In this document: piece after piece, positions 1-7,636 of the stretch
How the letters are laid out: the number at the start of each line of letters is the position of its first letter
Position numbering within the stretch: the stretch's first letter is position 1
NCBI GenBank assembly: GCA_015484715.1
Contig: WFUY01000224.1
Span: 1-12,094, forward strand
Reading direction: 5' to 3'
Source of the DNA: Thermoflexales bacterium
Lineage (GTDB): Bacteria; Chloroflexota; Anaerolineae; S140-20
Length of the DNA stretch: 12,094 nucleotides
Position numbers and translations under genes: made by a program
Notes under the pieces: model-generated
Seen by the model: only the letters and a program-made list of their open reading frames with translations
The model's database searches: none
What the model was told of the DNA's origin: nothing

Positions 1-18
1 CAGGCGAACGACACAGGT

Positions 19-47
19 ACTCTACCACAGTTTGGCGGAGGGGGCAA
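19..47 (-). promoter_or_regulatory. Possible sigma-70-type promoter reading off the left edge
   Basis: On the minus strand TTGCCC (42-47) and TAGAGT (19-24) are separated by exactly 17 bases. Each hexamer matches the bacterial consensus at 4 of 6 positions. The site lies downstream of the terminator of the main cluster, where a promoter for the next leftward gene would be expected. That gene is outside the window, so the call rests on hexamers and spacing alone. Confidence 0.3.
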
Positions 48-65
48 GGGTAGCTAACAGGCCGG

Positions 66-120
66 CCACGAATGGTCCACGAATGCACGAGTGGGACAGC
101 CTGTCATCGTGTATTCGTGG
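66..120. repeat. CCACGAATG direct repeat and 14-base inverted repeat
   Basis: CCACGAATG occurs twice, at 66-74 and 77-85. The segment 77-90 (CCACGAATGCACGA) is the inverted complement of 107-120 apart from one position that would still form a G-T pair. The 16-base centre itself contains GACAG and CTGTC facing each other. The whole could fold into a long hairpin, but no T-run follows on either strand, so it is not an obvious intrinsic terminator. It resembles short intergenic REP-like palindromes. ATTCGTT-type motifs recur in the gap at 7496-7521. Confidence 0.5.
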
Positions 121-140
121 GGCAGCCAGCGGGGCTGCCC
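120..140. repeat. Short GC-rich hairpin
   Basis: GGGCAGCC (120-127) and GGCTGCCC (133-140) form a perfect 8-bp stem with a five-base loop. It directly abuts the larger inverted repeat at 77-120. Neither side carries a T-tract. It may be part of a REP-like unit or a backup termination structure; its role is not known. Confidence 0.4.
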
Positions 141-203
141 TCCTGTGAACGGCCCACCACCACCTACTTCCCCGGCCGCTTGTGGAGAATCACCAGGGAA
201 CAA

Positions 204-228
204 AGCCCCTGCCCTAACGGCAGGGGCT
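204..228 (-). terminator. Intrinsic terminator of the leftward gene cluster
   Basis: AGCCCCTGCC (204-213) and GGCAGGGGCT (219-228) form a perfect 10-bp GC-rich stem around a five-base loop. Read on the minus strand the stem is followed by TTTGTT. It lies about 60 bases past the stop codon of the Kelch/DUF11 gene, as expected for a rho-independent terminator of that gene. No comparable T-tailed hairpin was found between the four genes to its right, which fits one shared 3' end for the group. Confidence 0.75.
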
Positions 229-289
229 CTCTGCAGCTTCGCCTGGGGGTTCCCGGTGGCCACACAGACCTTACAGCAGCACCAGGCAC

Positions 290-3200
290 TTACCTGTTGT
301 TTCTCAGGAGGACCGGCAGGTAGACACGCAGAGGATTGATGAGCACCGCAGAGAGGTTGCTCGCCTTGCACCACCGCCCTCCTTCACACACCCGTGCCTG
401 GTTCTGTACGACCGCCGGAACAAAGGCCCGCGTCTCATCACAGGCCGGCAGTGGAAGCGTAGAAGGAGTTGCACTGTCCACACAGGCCGTGTTTGTCAAG
501 ATAGCGCCGGGTTGAGCGTTCACCACCGTCGTGATCGGGATGGTCCAGGTCTCTCCTGCCCGCAGACGATCTCGGTGCCAAACGGCAGGTGCTACATCCA
601 GCGGAGACGGTGCGGAGGAGAGGAAAGAAAGCCCAACGGGCAGCGTATCTGTGACGACAACCTCCCTGGCATCGGACGGTCCCTTGTTGCCAATCCGCAA
701 GAGATACCTCAGAATTCCCCCCCGAGGAACTCGGCCAGCACTACTCTCTTTCTCTAACACCAAATCTGCCTGGGCCTGGACGATAGCCCAGTCTAGAACC
801 TCGTTATCCTCAAGATCATCGTCCGGGGTGCTGCTGGCGACAACCGCCGTATTGGTCAGGACATTATGGATCCCTGAAACGACCGCTCCCGGATCAGCCA
901 GCACAACCATCCAAAATTGAACTGATCTACTTGGTGACAGAGAAGGAGTAGACCATATCACACGAGTAAACGGGGAAGTGCTCGTAACCACACTTCCGGG
1001 GCCCACTGTGATCAGATGCGTATTGAAGGGCACTATCTCCGTCACAACCACACTCTGGGCCACCGATGGGCCGTGGTTGGTGACCACAAGGGTATAGGTC
1101 AGCAGGGTACCCGCCGTAGCCGTCATAGGGCTATGGTTCTTCGTTATCTGTAGATCGGCCCGGCTTCCGATAGCGGTCTCCTCTTGAACCTGGTTATCCG
1201 TGGAATCGCTATCGGGGATGCCACTGCCGACTCCGGCCTCATTAACCAACTTCCCTGTGCTGGTGGGGCAAACGGTCACCGATAAAGAGAATGAGCGAGC
1301 CTCTCCAGCAGGGATTGTCCCCAACGTGCATACGAGTGGATTGCCACTACAGTTGGCAGGCAGGCCGTTCCAACCACAGATTCCCGGTGGCAAGGTGTCC
1401 GTCACGACGACGTTGAGGGCTTCAGAGGGGCCCGCATTGGTGATCCACAAAGTGTAAGTCAGCACACCGCCAGGATCTACCGGATTGGGATAGCCGACTT
1501 TGCTTATACTTAGATTCGCCAGCCCGTAGACATAGGCCGTGTCCACAGCGCTGTTGTTTTCCGAATAATCGTCCAAGGTCTTGCTTGCCACCCTGGCCGT
1601 GTTCGTCATCACGCCGTTGCTGCCAGGCGGGGTCCGCACGACGAGATATAAGCCCCAACTCTGCCCTGGCCGCAGGGTAGGAGTATACCAGGTCGCCGTT
1701 GTAACGCCGTGCTGAACGGTGACAGGCTGAGTCGCCGTGACAAACGTCGTGTTGACCGGCAACCAATCGCTGACGACCACATCTGACGCAATGGAAGGCC
1801 CCTCATTGGTCACCCGCAGCACGTAGGTCACCACATCGCCCGCAATCACGACCTCAGTTTCACGGCTCTTGGTGAGACGAAGGTCGGCAACGGGCTCGGT
1901 GGCCGTTGACGCCTGCGCTTGATTGCTCGTGGGATCGCTATCGGGCACGTCGCTATTCACCTCAGCTTCGTTGACCAACAGGCCCGTCGCCGTCAGGCAG
2001 ACTGTCGCCGTGATCTGGAGTTTCCTGGTCGCTCCGGCAGCCATAGTGCCCAAATCGCACACGAGGGGATCACCACTGCAGCTGGCAGGCTGGGAGTTCA
2101 CTTGACATATCTCGGCAGGCAGCGTATCGGTCACCACCACGTTTATCGCCTCGGAAGGCCCCTCATTGGTGATCAGCAACGTGTAGGTCAGCACACCACC
2201 GGGGCTCACGGGATCCGGCTCGTCCACCTTTTGGAGGCGCAGGTCCGCCTGACTGCCGATGGCCGTCCACTCCTGAGCCGTATTGTTGCCGGAAGAGGGA
2301 TCAATATCACTGGACACCATCGCAATATTCTGCAGCGTACCCGTGCTATTGGGCGCTACCGAAGCGAGGATCTGGATCTCCGCGCTCTGCCCCGCCGGAA
2401 GGTCCAGACGCCATTCCAAGGGGCTAGGGCCGCTGGTTGTCACAGGCGTCGTGGAGATCACCTGCAGCTCCGTGGGCAGGAAATCGGTCACCGTGATACC
2501 ACGAGCGTCAGAGGGCCCCGCATTGGTAATGGTCAACGTATAGGTCAGCAACCCTCCGGCCATCACAGGATCAGGATGGTCCGTTTTCTTGATACTAAGG
2601 TCCGCTTGCTGGACAACTGCTGTTTGTTCCTCGTCCTGGTTGTCACTAGAATCAGGGTCCCACGAATCACTTGACACAGTAGCTCTATTGACCAAGGTGC
2701 CTGAGCTGCCGGGGTCAACTTGAACAACAAGGGTGATCTCCCTCTCTGCTTGAGTCGGGATCTCACCCAAAGACCACCTAAGGGGATCAACGCTATCGGG
2801 ACTCGGAGTTGCCCGTACAAACGTCATTCCATCGGGTAGTTCATCGGTCACTACGACATTCTGAGCACTGCCCAAACCCAACTCATTACGAATACGTAGT
2901 GTGTAGGTCAGCAATCGCCCTGCAACCACCACCGGGGCGCCGTCTTTTTCGATGCTCAAGTCCGCGACCTGGGCAGGCTGCATAATACGTGCTGAGGGGG
3001 ATGGCCCAACCCTCTCTGTCGTAAAGGCCGGACGAGTCACCGACGATGCGACAGCAGGTGGAGAGAGGCGAAGGGAGTAGGTCAGAAATCGGCTTTCCCC
3101 TAAGGAGAGCCCCGGAACCGTGCAGGTGATCGTTAAAGGAGCATGAACAGATGATTGACATCCATCCGGTAGCGATTGAGGGGTCACCGAGACAGGTGAG

Positions 3201-4477
3201 GAAACGGTATCGGTGATTGTAAGGCTCCCTAAGTCACGGACACCCAAGTTGGTTAACTCAAGTGCGTAATCAACGACATCTCCGTAGGCCACATCCCCAC
3301 GGGAAACAGTCTTTGAAAAACTCAACAGAGGAGTGAAATATATCTCGCTCCGCACCTGGTCCTGACTACGACCACCAACGACGTAAAGCCGTCCGGCACC
3401 AGATACGGCTACCGCATGATCACGCAATGGGAAAGGCAATTGCCCCGGAGAGGCAAGCCATGTCAAGCTACCATCATCTTCAATGTGAGCACGGTACATC
3501 ACGTCTAAAGCATTCTCTGCATGGGGTGAGTTGGTTCCACCAAGAACGTAAAGATACCGTCCTGAGACTGCCGCGGACAACAGCCACATCTCCGGCATAT
3601 CTGACATATCTGACATATCTTGAACGCTTCCCAAATCTTGCCAGGTGCTTAGGGCACCATCGTTTTCCACACGAGCTTTCCAGACCTTGTTAGTTGGAAC
3701 ACCAGATGGCCCAATGCCACCGATCACATAAATATACCTCTCTCCACCGTCCAAGCTGACCGCTACGGATGCGTGGCCGGACAGGGGTTCAGGCAAAGAG
3801 GCGGCCTCTTGGCGCCATCGCGAATCATCCCAATCATCGCAACGTACTCCCACGTCAATAGAGTACACCGCATTCGTATATCTGAAGCGCCCATCAATCC
3901 CCCCAATGACATAGATCCTGGTGCCCATCGCAACCGCAGCAAACTGAGCCCTCGGCCCCGGCAATCTACCTATGACTCCTATGACTCCCCCATTATGCCA
4001 GGTCCCACCCTCATACCAGGCACAGTGGACAGTGTCAAGCACCGTATTTCCTTCCATACCGCCCAAAGTGTACACCCGCCCATTGATGGACACGGATCTG
4101 TGGTAATATCGGGCCCGGTCCAAGAGGTAAGCAGGACTGTGATCTCCCTCCTCCAACGTTCCATCTTCGTTAATCGGATAGCAATACACCTCCGATGAAT
4201 CCCCTCTCCCGGAGCGCCCACCAATGATGCACAATTGCTCACCATCTACCCCTGAGACCACGACGGCTTGGTGTCGCGCAATTGCCCGCGACGGCGATGG
4301 AAGAGCTTCAACCCAGTTGAGTTGCATTGGAGCACCAATAGCAGGGGTGACCGAGAAACCCCGACCCACCGCAACCCCGAGTAAGAGAAAGAGGCCTACA
4401 ATGGCCAAAGCACCTTTTTCCCTCCAAACATCGCTGGAGTTCCCCCTCCCCAGTAGAGGCACAAGTTTTCGAATCAT
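290..4477 (-). CDS. Large exported Kelch-repeat + DUF11-repeat surface protein
   Basis: Probable secreted or cell-surface protein; function unknown, with adhesion or ligand recognition as an inference. Residues are numbered from the upstream GTG at 4486, which gives 1,398 aa. An N-terminal hydrophobic segment (about 25-43) acts as signal peptide or anchor. Residues 60-385 hold about six Kelch motifs (recurrent 'YVIGG/YVLGG/YVVGG'), enough for one beta-propeller. Residues 384-1360 hold eight DUF11 (PF01345-type) beta-domains of about 120 residues; their hallmark is 'LTYTLxITNxGPS...VVVTDTLP'. The tail ends 'VYLPVLLRNNR', a hydrophobic ending I associate with Chloroflexota secreted proteins. 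The start chosen is ATG at 4477 (1,395 aa), because GGGAG lies 8 bases upstream; the GTG at 4486 has no usable ribosome site. It follows the kinase gene by 70 bases and precedes a terminator, so it is probably the last gene of the unit. Domain calls are strong; function is not. Confidence 0.9.
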   Translation of the reverse strand: MIRKLVPLLGRGNSSDVWREKGALAIVGLFLLLGVAVGRGFSVTPAIGAPMQLNWVEALPSPSRAIARHQAVVVSGVDGEQLCIIGGRSGRGDSSEVYCYPINEDGTLEEGDHSPAYLLDRARYYHRSVSINGRVYTLGGMEGNTVLDTVHCAWYEGGTWHNGGVIGVIGRLPGPRAQFAAVAMGTRIYVIGGIDGRFRYTNAVYSIDVGVRCDDWDDSRWRQEAASLPEPLSGHASVAVSLDGGERYIYVIGGIGPSGVPTNKVWKARVENDGALSTWQDLGSVQDMSDMSDMPEMWLLSAAVSGRYLYVLGGTNSPHAENALDVMYRAHIEDDGSLTWLASPGQLPFPLRDHAVAVSGAGRLYVVGGRSQDQVRSEIYFTPLLSFSKTVSRGDVAYGDVVDYALELTNLGVRDLGSLTITDTVSSPVSVTPQSLPDGCQSSVHAPLTITCTVPGLSLGESRFLTYSLRLSPPAVASSVTRPAFTTERVGPSPSARIMQPAQVADLSIEKDGAPVVVAGRLLTYTLRIRNELGLGSAQNVVVTDELPDGMTFVRATPSPDSVDPLRWSLGEIPTQAEREITLVVQVDPGSSGTLVNRATVSSDSWDPDSSDNQDEEQTAVVQQADLSIKKTDHPDPVMAGGLLTYTLTITNAGPSDARGITVTDFLPTELQVISTTPVTTSGPSPLEWRLDLPAGQSAEIQILASVAPNSTGTLQNIAMVSSDIDPSSGNNTAQEWTAIGSQADLRLQKVDEPDPVSPGGVLTYTLLITNEGPSEAINVVVTDTLPAEICQVNSQPASCSGDPLVCDLGTMAAGATRKLQITATVCLTATGLLVNEAEVNSDVPDSDPTSNQAQASTATEPVADLRLTKSRETEVVIAGDVVTYVLRVTNEGPSIASDVVVSDWLPVNTTFVTATQPVTVQHGVTTATWYTPTLRPGQSWGLYLVVRTPPGSNGVMTNTARVASKTLDDYSENNSAVDTAYVYGLANLSISKVGYPNPVDPGGVLTYTLWITNAGPSEALNVVVTDTLPPGICGWNGLPANCSGNPLVCTLGTIPAGEARSFSLSVTVCPTSTGKLVNEAGVGSGIPDSDSTDNQVQEETAIGSRADLQITKNHSPMTATAGTLLTYTLVVTNHGPSVAQSVVVTEIVPFNTHLITVGPGSVVTSTSPFTRVIWSTPSLSPSRSVQFWMVVLADPGAVVSGIHNVLTNTAVVASSTPDDDLEDNEVLDWAIVQAQADLVLEKESSAGRVPRGGILRYLLRIGNKGPSDAREVVVTDTLPVGLSFLSSAPSPLDVAPAVWHRDRLRAGETWTIPITTVVNAQPGAILTNTACVDSATPSTLPLPACDETRAFVPAVVQNQARVCEGGRWCKASNLSAVLINPLRVYLPVLLRNNR
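773..2248 (-). repeat. A-B-A-B block of DUF11 domains (repeats 4 to 7)
   Basis: DUF11 domains 4 (about 1889-2248) and 6 (about 1163-1519) are much closer to each other than to their neighbours. They share four cysteines at identical spacing (9, 7 and 20 residues) and the end 'PDSD...NQ'. Domains 5 and 7 (about 1520-1888 and 773-1162) form a second type with 'NTxF/HLxT', 'TWYTP/IWSTP' and 'DD..EDN/DDYSENN'. The offset between corresponding cysteines is 243 residues. This indicates duplication of a two-domain unit inside the gene. Confidence 0.7.
3596..3623 (-). repeat. Nine-base tandem repeat in the Kelch region
   Basis: CATATCTGA is present three times in tandem, the last copy with one inserted T. 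It encodes the run 'DMSDMSDM' between two Kelch blades. The unit length of nine keeps the frame, so copy-number change would lengthen a loop between blades without breaking the gene. Confidence 0.6.
3969..3988 (-). repeat. Second nine-base duplication in the Kelch region
   Basis: The sequence CCTATGACTCCTATGACTCC contains two tandem nine-base units and encodes 'GVIGVIG'. It sits in an inter-blade loop region, as does the repeat near 3600. Its phase keeps the frame. Confidence 0.5.
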
Positions 4478-4485
4478 TGCCTCCA

Positions 4486-4490
4486 CTCCC
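4486..4490 (-). promoter_or_regulatory. Ribosome binding site that decides the Kelch/DUF11 start
   Basis: GGGAG on the minus strand lies 8 bases before the ATG at 4477-4475. It directly overlaps the alternative GTG start at 4486, which therefore lacks a properly spaced site. This favours the ATG. Confidence 0.55.
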
Positions 4491-4547
4491 TAGTCACAAC
4501 ATTTACTGCACTTCCATAGATGCCCGGCTTGTTAACGGAGAACTCGG

Positions 4548-7463
4548 TCAAGGACAGATAGGTGGACAGGGCGGTGAGGGTTCGCCACCACCTCCCCCCC
4601 CCTCGACCACTCTATAGCTCCGAATCTCACTGTTCTCCGAAAGCCGTTCCCACTCCCAAGGCGCATCTACATGCCGCGCTACAGCGATATTCCAATAGTA
4701 CGTTCCAGTATCTACTGAGAAGGCCGAAGTGCTCTCAATGTAAAAAGTGCCAGAAGTTTTCCCACCCTCGCAAACAACAAGCCCTCCTCCCCCATACCCA
4801 TAATCCACGTATTGATAACTGTGAGGAGGGTTTTCTCTCGACACCCGGATAGCAAACCTCCAACCCGATGGCAGGCAATAGGGCCAGGTCCACTTTAACT
4901 CGATCCTGCTGCCAGCAGGGAACTCCGCACCATCGGGTGGCCCAACAAGCTGGGGGGCCGGAGCACAGGGTGTGATCACGCAAGCGGTGTTGGGATCATA
5001 ATTCGGCGGTGCTGAGGGAACGGGTGTCTGCAGATTCCATGGAAGCGATGTGGACGTTGGGGGCAGGGTAGGCGTCATAGTGAGAATAGGCGTCCCTGTC
5101 GGCGTTGGAGTCGGGGTGGCCGTTGGTGTCGCAGTGTCGGTCGGCGTAGAAGTTGCCGTAGGGGTTGCTGTGGGGCTCGGCGTTGGCGTCTCGGAAGGAC
5201 TCGGGGAGATCACTGCCACTAACCGGGTTGCGCTCGGCATCGGGGTGGATGTAACCTGCCCAACGACAAGCGATGCCGTCGGAGTCGTCGAACTGGGGAA
5301 GATAACACCCGCGACGCGGGAGAGGGGGATGAACATCATACAGGCCAACGCGGCGAGGACCAGCAACGCCCCCCCAAGGGCGATCCATCGCTCCCGCTGC
5401 TCATCAGGTTGCTCTCTACCTAACGCCGCCGCGCTGACCCGGGCCAGCCCTACCTTCGCATCCCGATGGTTAGGATCCAGTTTGAGGATCTCCGAATAGG
5501 TGGCGATCGCCTCAGCCCACTTCTCCTCAACCTCAAACTGCCGCGCCTGGGCGTACAGGGCCTCAACGCGCTGGGACTGACGGACCTGCTCCAGCCGCTC
5601 TTCAACGTCCTGGTAGCCGGGCTGGAGCTGCCGGACCTCTTCCAGTCGCCGGACCGCTTGTTCCCACCTTCCCTCCCCTTCTAGCCGTATTGCCTCCTCG
5701 TAAAGCTCGGCAACCCGCTGCTTTTGGAGAACCTCCTCCAGAAGCCGGTCTACATCCCGGTAGCCAGGGGCGATCTCCCGGATTTCCTGCAACGTCTCGG
5801 CTGCAGCCGCCCACTCTGCCGCTTCCCGCTGTTCTTGGGCTTGAGCATACAGCTTTGCCAAACGCGCCTGGCGCTCGGCGATGGCCCGCTTGACCGCCGC
5901 GTCCCGGTACTCTGGATCCATTTGCAGGACCCGGGAGAACCGATCAACGGCGCTCTCCCACTCCCCACCATTGAGGGCCTCCATCGCCCGGGTGTACAGC
6001 TCGTGAAGCCGCTTCTGCCGTCGTGCCTCCCCCAGCAAGGCCTGAACATCCTTGTAGCCAGGCTCCAACTGTTCCAGCTCCTGCAGCGTTTTGACCGCTT
6101 CGTCCCAGGCCTCGGCCTTTAAATGCTCCTGGGCCTTTTGGTAGAGGGCTTGCGCCTTCTGCTGGCGGACGGCGTAGGCAAGCCGCGAGGGCACGTCTTT
6201 GTAATCCGATTCCTGTGTGAGGATCTTCAGGTAGAGGTCCACAGCCTGAGGCCACCGCTCGTGGGCCTCGTGGTCTCGCGCCTCGTCGTACCAGCGCTGT
6301 AGCTCAAGCTGACGTCGGGCCTCCTTCAACTTGGTCGCCGCATCCCCCCCGGCATAGCTCTCGTCATAAGCAACAACCTGAGCCAGAATCGCCTCTGCTT
6401 TCTCCCAGGCCCCTCTATCATAAGCTTGCAGCCCTCGTCGGTACAACCGCTCCCAATCTAACTGCTCCTTCGCCCTCTTTAGCCCCTCTTGAGCCTGAAG
6501 ATGGCCTGGTTGGTCTTCCAGCACCTTCTCATAACAAGCGGCCGCCTCCTCCCATTCCTCCCGCCGTTCGTGCTCCAGTGCTTTGGCGTAGGCTCGCTCC
6601 ACCCGCTCCTGCCAGGCCCGATGGGCTGCTATCGCCTCCTCCAGCGCCTGGGCCATCGTGCGGGCATCGGGATAGCGCTCGTCGGGGTCCTTGCGGAGGG
6701 CCTTCAAGATCACCCGATCCACCGCCGGCGAGACGTTGGAGTTGAGCGTGCTGGGCGGAGGTGGCTCTTCTTCCAGATGGCCCCGCAGCACCTGTCCGAC
6801 CTCCTCCGGATTCCCAGTGTACAGAAAGGGAGGACATCCCGTGAGCATCTCGTAGAGCACAGCACCCAAGGCATAGAGGTCAGCCCGGCCATCGGATGGC
6901 TTCTCTTGCAGCACCTCCGGCGCTGTGTACAGGATCGAGCCCGTGACCCCACCCTCTGAACTCGTCACAACCCGCGAGAGGCCGAAGTCGGTCAGCTTAG
7001 CTCTGAATTCCTCCCGATCCCGCCTGGTTAACAAGAGATTGCTGGGCTTGATGTCCCGGTGGAGAATTCCCTTAGCGTGCACTACCTCCAAAGCTCGGGC
7101 TGCTGCCAGCCCGATCCTCAGCGCATCAAGGACAGGCAGACTCTTTTCCCGCTGCAGCCGATCGGCGACGGACCCGCCATCAGCGTACTCCAGAATCAAA
7201 TAGGGTTCTCCCCCCTCCTCTTCGATCACATCGTAGATAGTGATCACATGCTCGTCGCGGATGCCGGCGATGGTCCGCGCTTCGTCCAAGAAGCGTTCGA
7301 CGCTCTCCGGATCCTGGGCCCGACCGGAACGCAGATGTTTGATGGCCACCCGGCGGCCCAATTGCCGGTCCTCGGCCAGGTAGACGTCCCCCCAGCTTCC
7401 CCGCCCCAGGTGCTTCAATACTTTGTAACGGTTCTTCAACAGGCTACCAACCGCCAGGCCCAT
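4548..7463 (-). CDS. Transmembrane Ser/Thr protein kinase with TPR-like repeats and outer domain
   Basis: A 971-residue PknB-like (Hanks-type) kinase predicted to phosphorylate Ser/Thr on cytoplasmic partners. The catalytic domain (about 13-280) looks intact: glycine loop GRGSWGDV (20-27), VAIK lysine 42, helix-C glutamate 61, HRDIKPSN (135-142), DFG (159-161) and APE (181-183). The activation segment is rich in Ser/Thr. Residues 291-685 carry eight TPR-like repeats, the last six at an exact 49-residue period. A single membrane helix follows (about 692-718), then a Thr/Pro/Ser stalk (about 722-826). Last comes an outer beta-rich domain (about 827-971) with six cysteines, ending 'PCPPICP'. It has no PASTA domains, unlike PknB itself. 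The ATG start has GAGGAG 7 bases upstream. It lies 173 bases after the second ATPase gene and 70 before the Kelch gene; the latter's product is a plausible binding partner for the outer domain. Kinase assignment is firm; ligand and substrates are unknown. Confidence 0.93.
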   Translation of the reverse strand: MGLAVGSLLKNRYKVLKHLGRGSWGDVYLAEDRQLGRRVAIKHLRSGRAQDPESVERFLDEARTIAGIRDEHVITIYDVIEEEGGEPYLILEYADGGSVADRLQREKSLPVLDALRIGLAAARALEVVHAKGILHRDIKPSNLLLTRRDREEFRAKLTDFGLSRVVTSSEGGVTGSILYTAPEVLQEKPSDGRADLYALGAVLYEMLTGCPPFLYTGNPEEVGQVLRGHLEEEPPPPSTLNSNVSPAVDRVILKALRKDPDERYPDARTMAQALEEAIAAHRAWQERVERAYAKALEHERREEWEEAAACYEKVLEDQPGHLQAQEGLKRAKEQLDWERLYRRGLQAYDRGAWEKAEAILAQVVAYDESYAGGDAATKLKEARRQLELQRWYDEARDHEAHERWPQAVDLYLKILTQESDYKDVPSRLAYAVRQQKAQALYQKAQEHLKAEAWDEAVKTLQELEQLEPGYKDVQALLGEARRQKRLHELYTRAMEALNGGEWESAVDRFSRVLQMDPEYRDAAVKRAIAERQARLAKLYAQAQEQREAAEWAAAAETLQEIREIAPGYRDVDRLLEEVLQKQRVAELYEEAIRLEGEGRWEQAVRRLEEVRQLQPGYQDVEERLEQVRQSQRVEALYAQARQFEVEEKWAEAIATYSEILKLDPNHRDAKVGLARVSAAALGREQPDEQRERWIALGGALLVLAALACMMFIPLSRVAGVIFPSSTTPTASLVVGQVTSTPMPSATRLVAVISPSPSETPTPSPTATPTATSTPTDTATPTATPTPTPTGTPILTMTPTLPPTSTSLPWNLQTPVPSAPPNYDPNTACVITPCAPAPQLVGPPDGAEFPAGSRIELKWTWPYCLPSGWRFAIRVSRENPPHSYQYVDYGYGGGGLVVCEGGKTSGTFYIESTSAFSVDTGTYYWNIAVARHVDAPWEWERLSENSEIRSYRVVEGGGGGGEPSPPCPPICP
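4594..4602 (-). repeat. Run of nine G near the 3' end of the kinase gene
   Basis: Nine consecutive G on the coding strand (C on the plus strand) encode part of the Gly6 stretch just before 'EPSPPCPPICP'. Slippage by one base would replace the last 15 or so residues, including the final two cysteines. Confidence 0.6.
4986..5300 (-). repeat. Low-complexity Thr/Pro/Ser stalk
   Basis: The kinase gene here has an approximate six-base periodicity encoding alternating Thr-Pro pairs with Ser and Ala. It joins the membrane helix to the outer domain. Such stalks are usually extended and often glycosylated in exported proteins, and could span a cell wall; glycosylation here is inference. Confidence 0.65.
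5409..6593 (-). repeat. Eight-unit 49-residue TPR-like repeat array in the kinase
   Basis: Units begin near residues 291, 341, 392, 441, 490, 539, 588 and 637, so the last six are exactly 49 residues (147 bases) apart. Each has the pattern 'LYxxAxxxxxxxxWxxAvxxlxevlxldPgYrDv' followed by a charged helix. A 34-residue TPR plus a 15-residue extra helix explains the period. The array is cytoplasmic, between kinase and membrane helix. Confidence 0.8.
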
Positions 7464-7636
7464 CGCTTCGCTCCTCGAATCCAGGGGAATAGGACAACGA
7501 ATCTTGAACGAATCAACGAATGGGTGTAGCTCAAACTTGTTGGGGAGATGTAGAGGCGATCTGCAAGTTGTCCTTACGCCACCCCCTTTTGGTCACGCTC
7601 TAAACGGATCGCTATGCTCTCGACGTTTCAACCGTC
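7464..7636 (-). other. Gap between ATPase and kinase genes with ATTCGTT repeats
   Basis: This 173-base spacer contains three copies of ATTCGTT (plus-strand AACGAAT at 7496-7502, 7507-7513 and 7515-7521) about 35 bases before the kinase start. I see no convincing promoter hexamer pair and no T-tailed hairpin, so read-through from the ATPase genes is plausible. The repeats resemble the CCACGAATG repeats at 66-120, and may be degenerate interspersed elements or binding sites. Confidence 0.45.

Noticed and set aside
66..120. Possible CRISPR array from the repeated CCACGAATG units
   Set aside because: The repeats are nine bases with two-base spacing. There are no spacers of CRISPR length and no cas gene.
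54..374. Minus-strand 106-codon frame across the terminator
   Set aside because: It runs through the strong hairpin and the end of the Kelch/DUF11 gene in another frame, without a ribosome site.
1919..2674. Plus-strand open frame of 251 codons opposite the DUF11 repeats
   Set aside because: It is antisense to a protein with clear domain repeats. Its sequence is Arg/His-rich with no recognisable family, as expected from GC-rich antisense.
4487..4547. TTGACC before the Kelch gene as the start of a separate promoter
   Set aside because: No -10 lies at suitable spacing, and the hexamer overlaps the kinase stop region; read-through from the kinase gene is simpler.
5050..5499. Plus-strand frame with Val-Gly repeats, resembling an elastin-like protein
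   Set aside because: It is the complement of the Thr/Pro stalk codons in the kinase gene.
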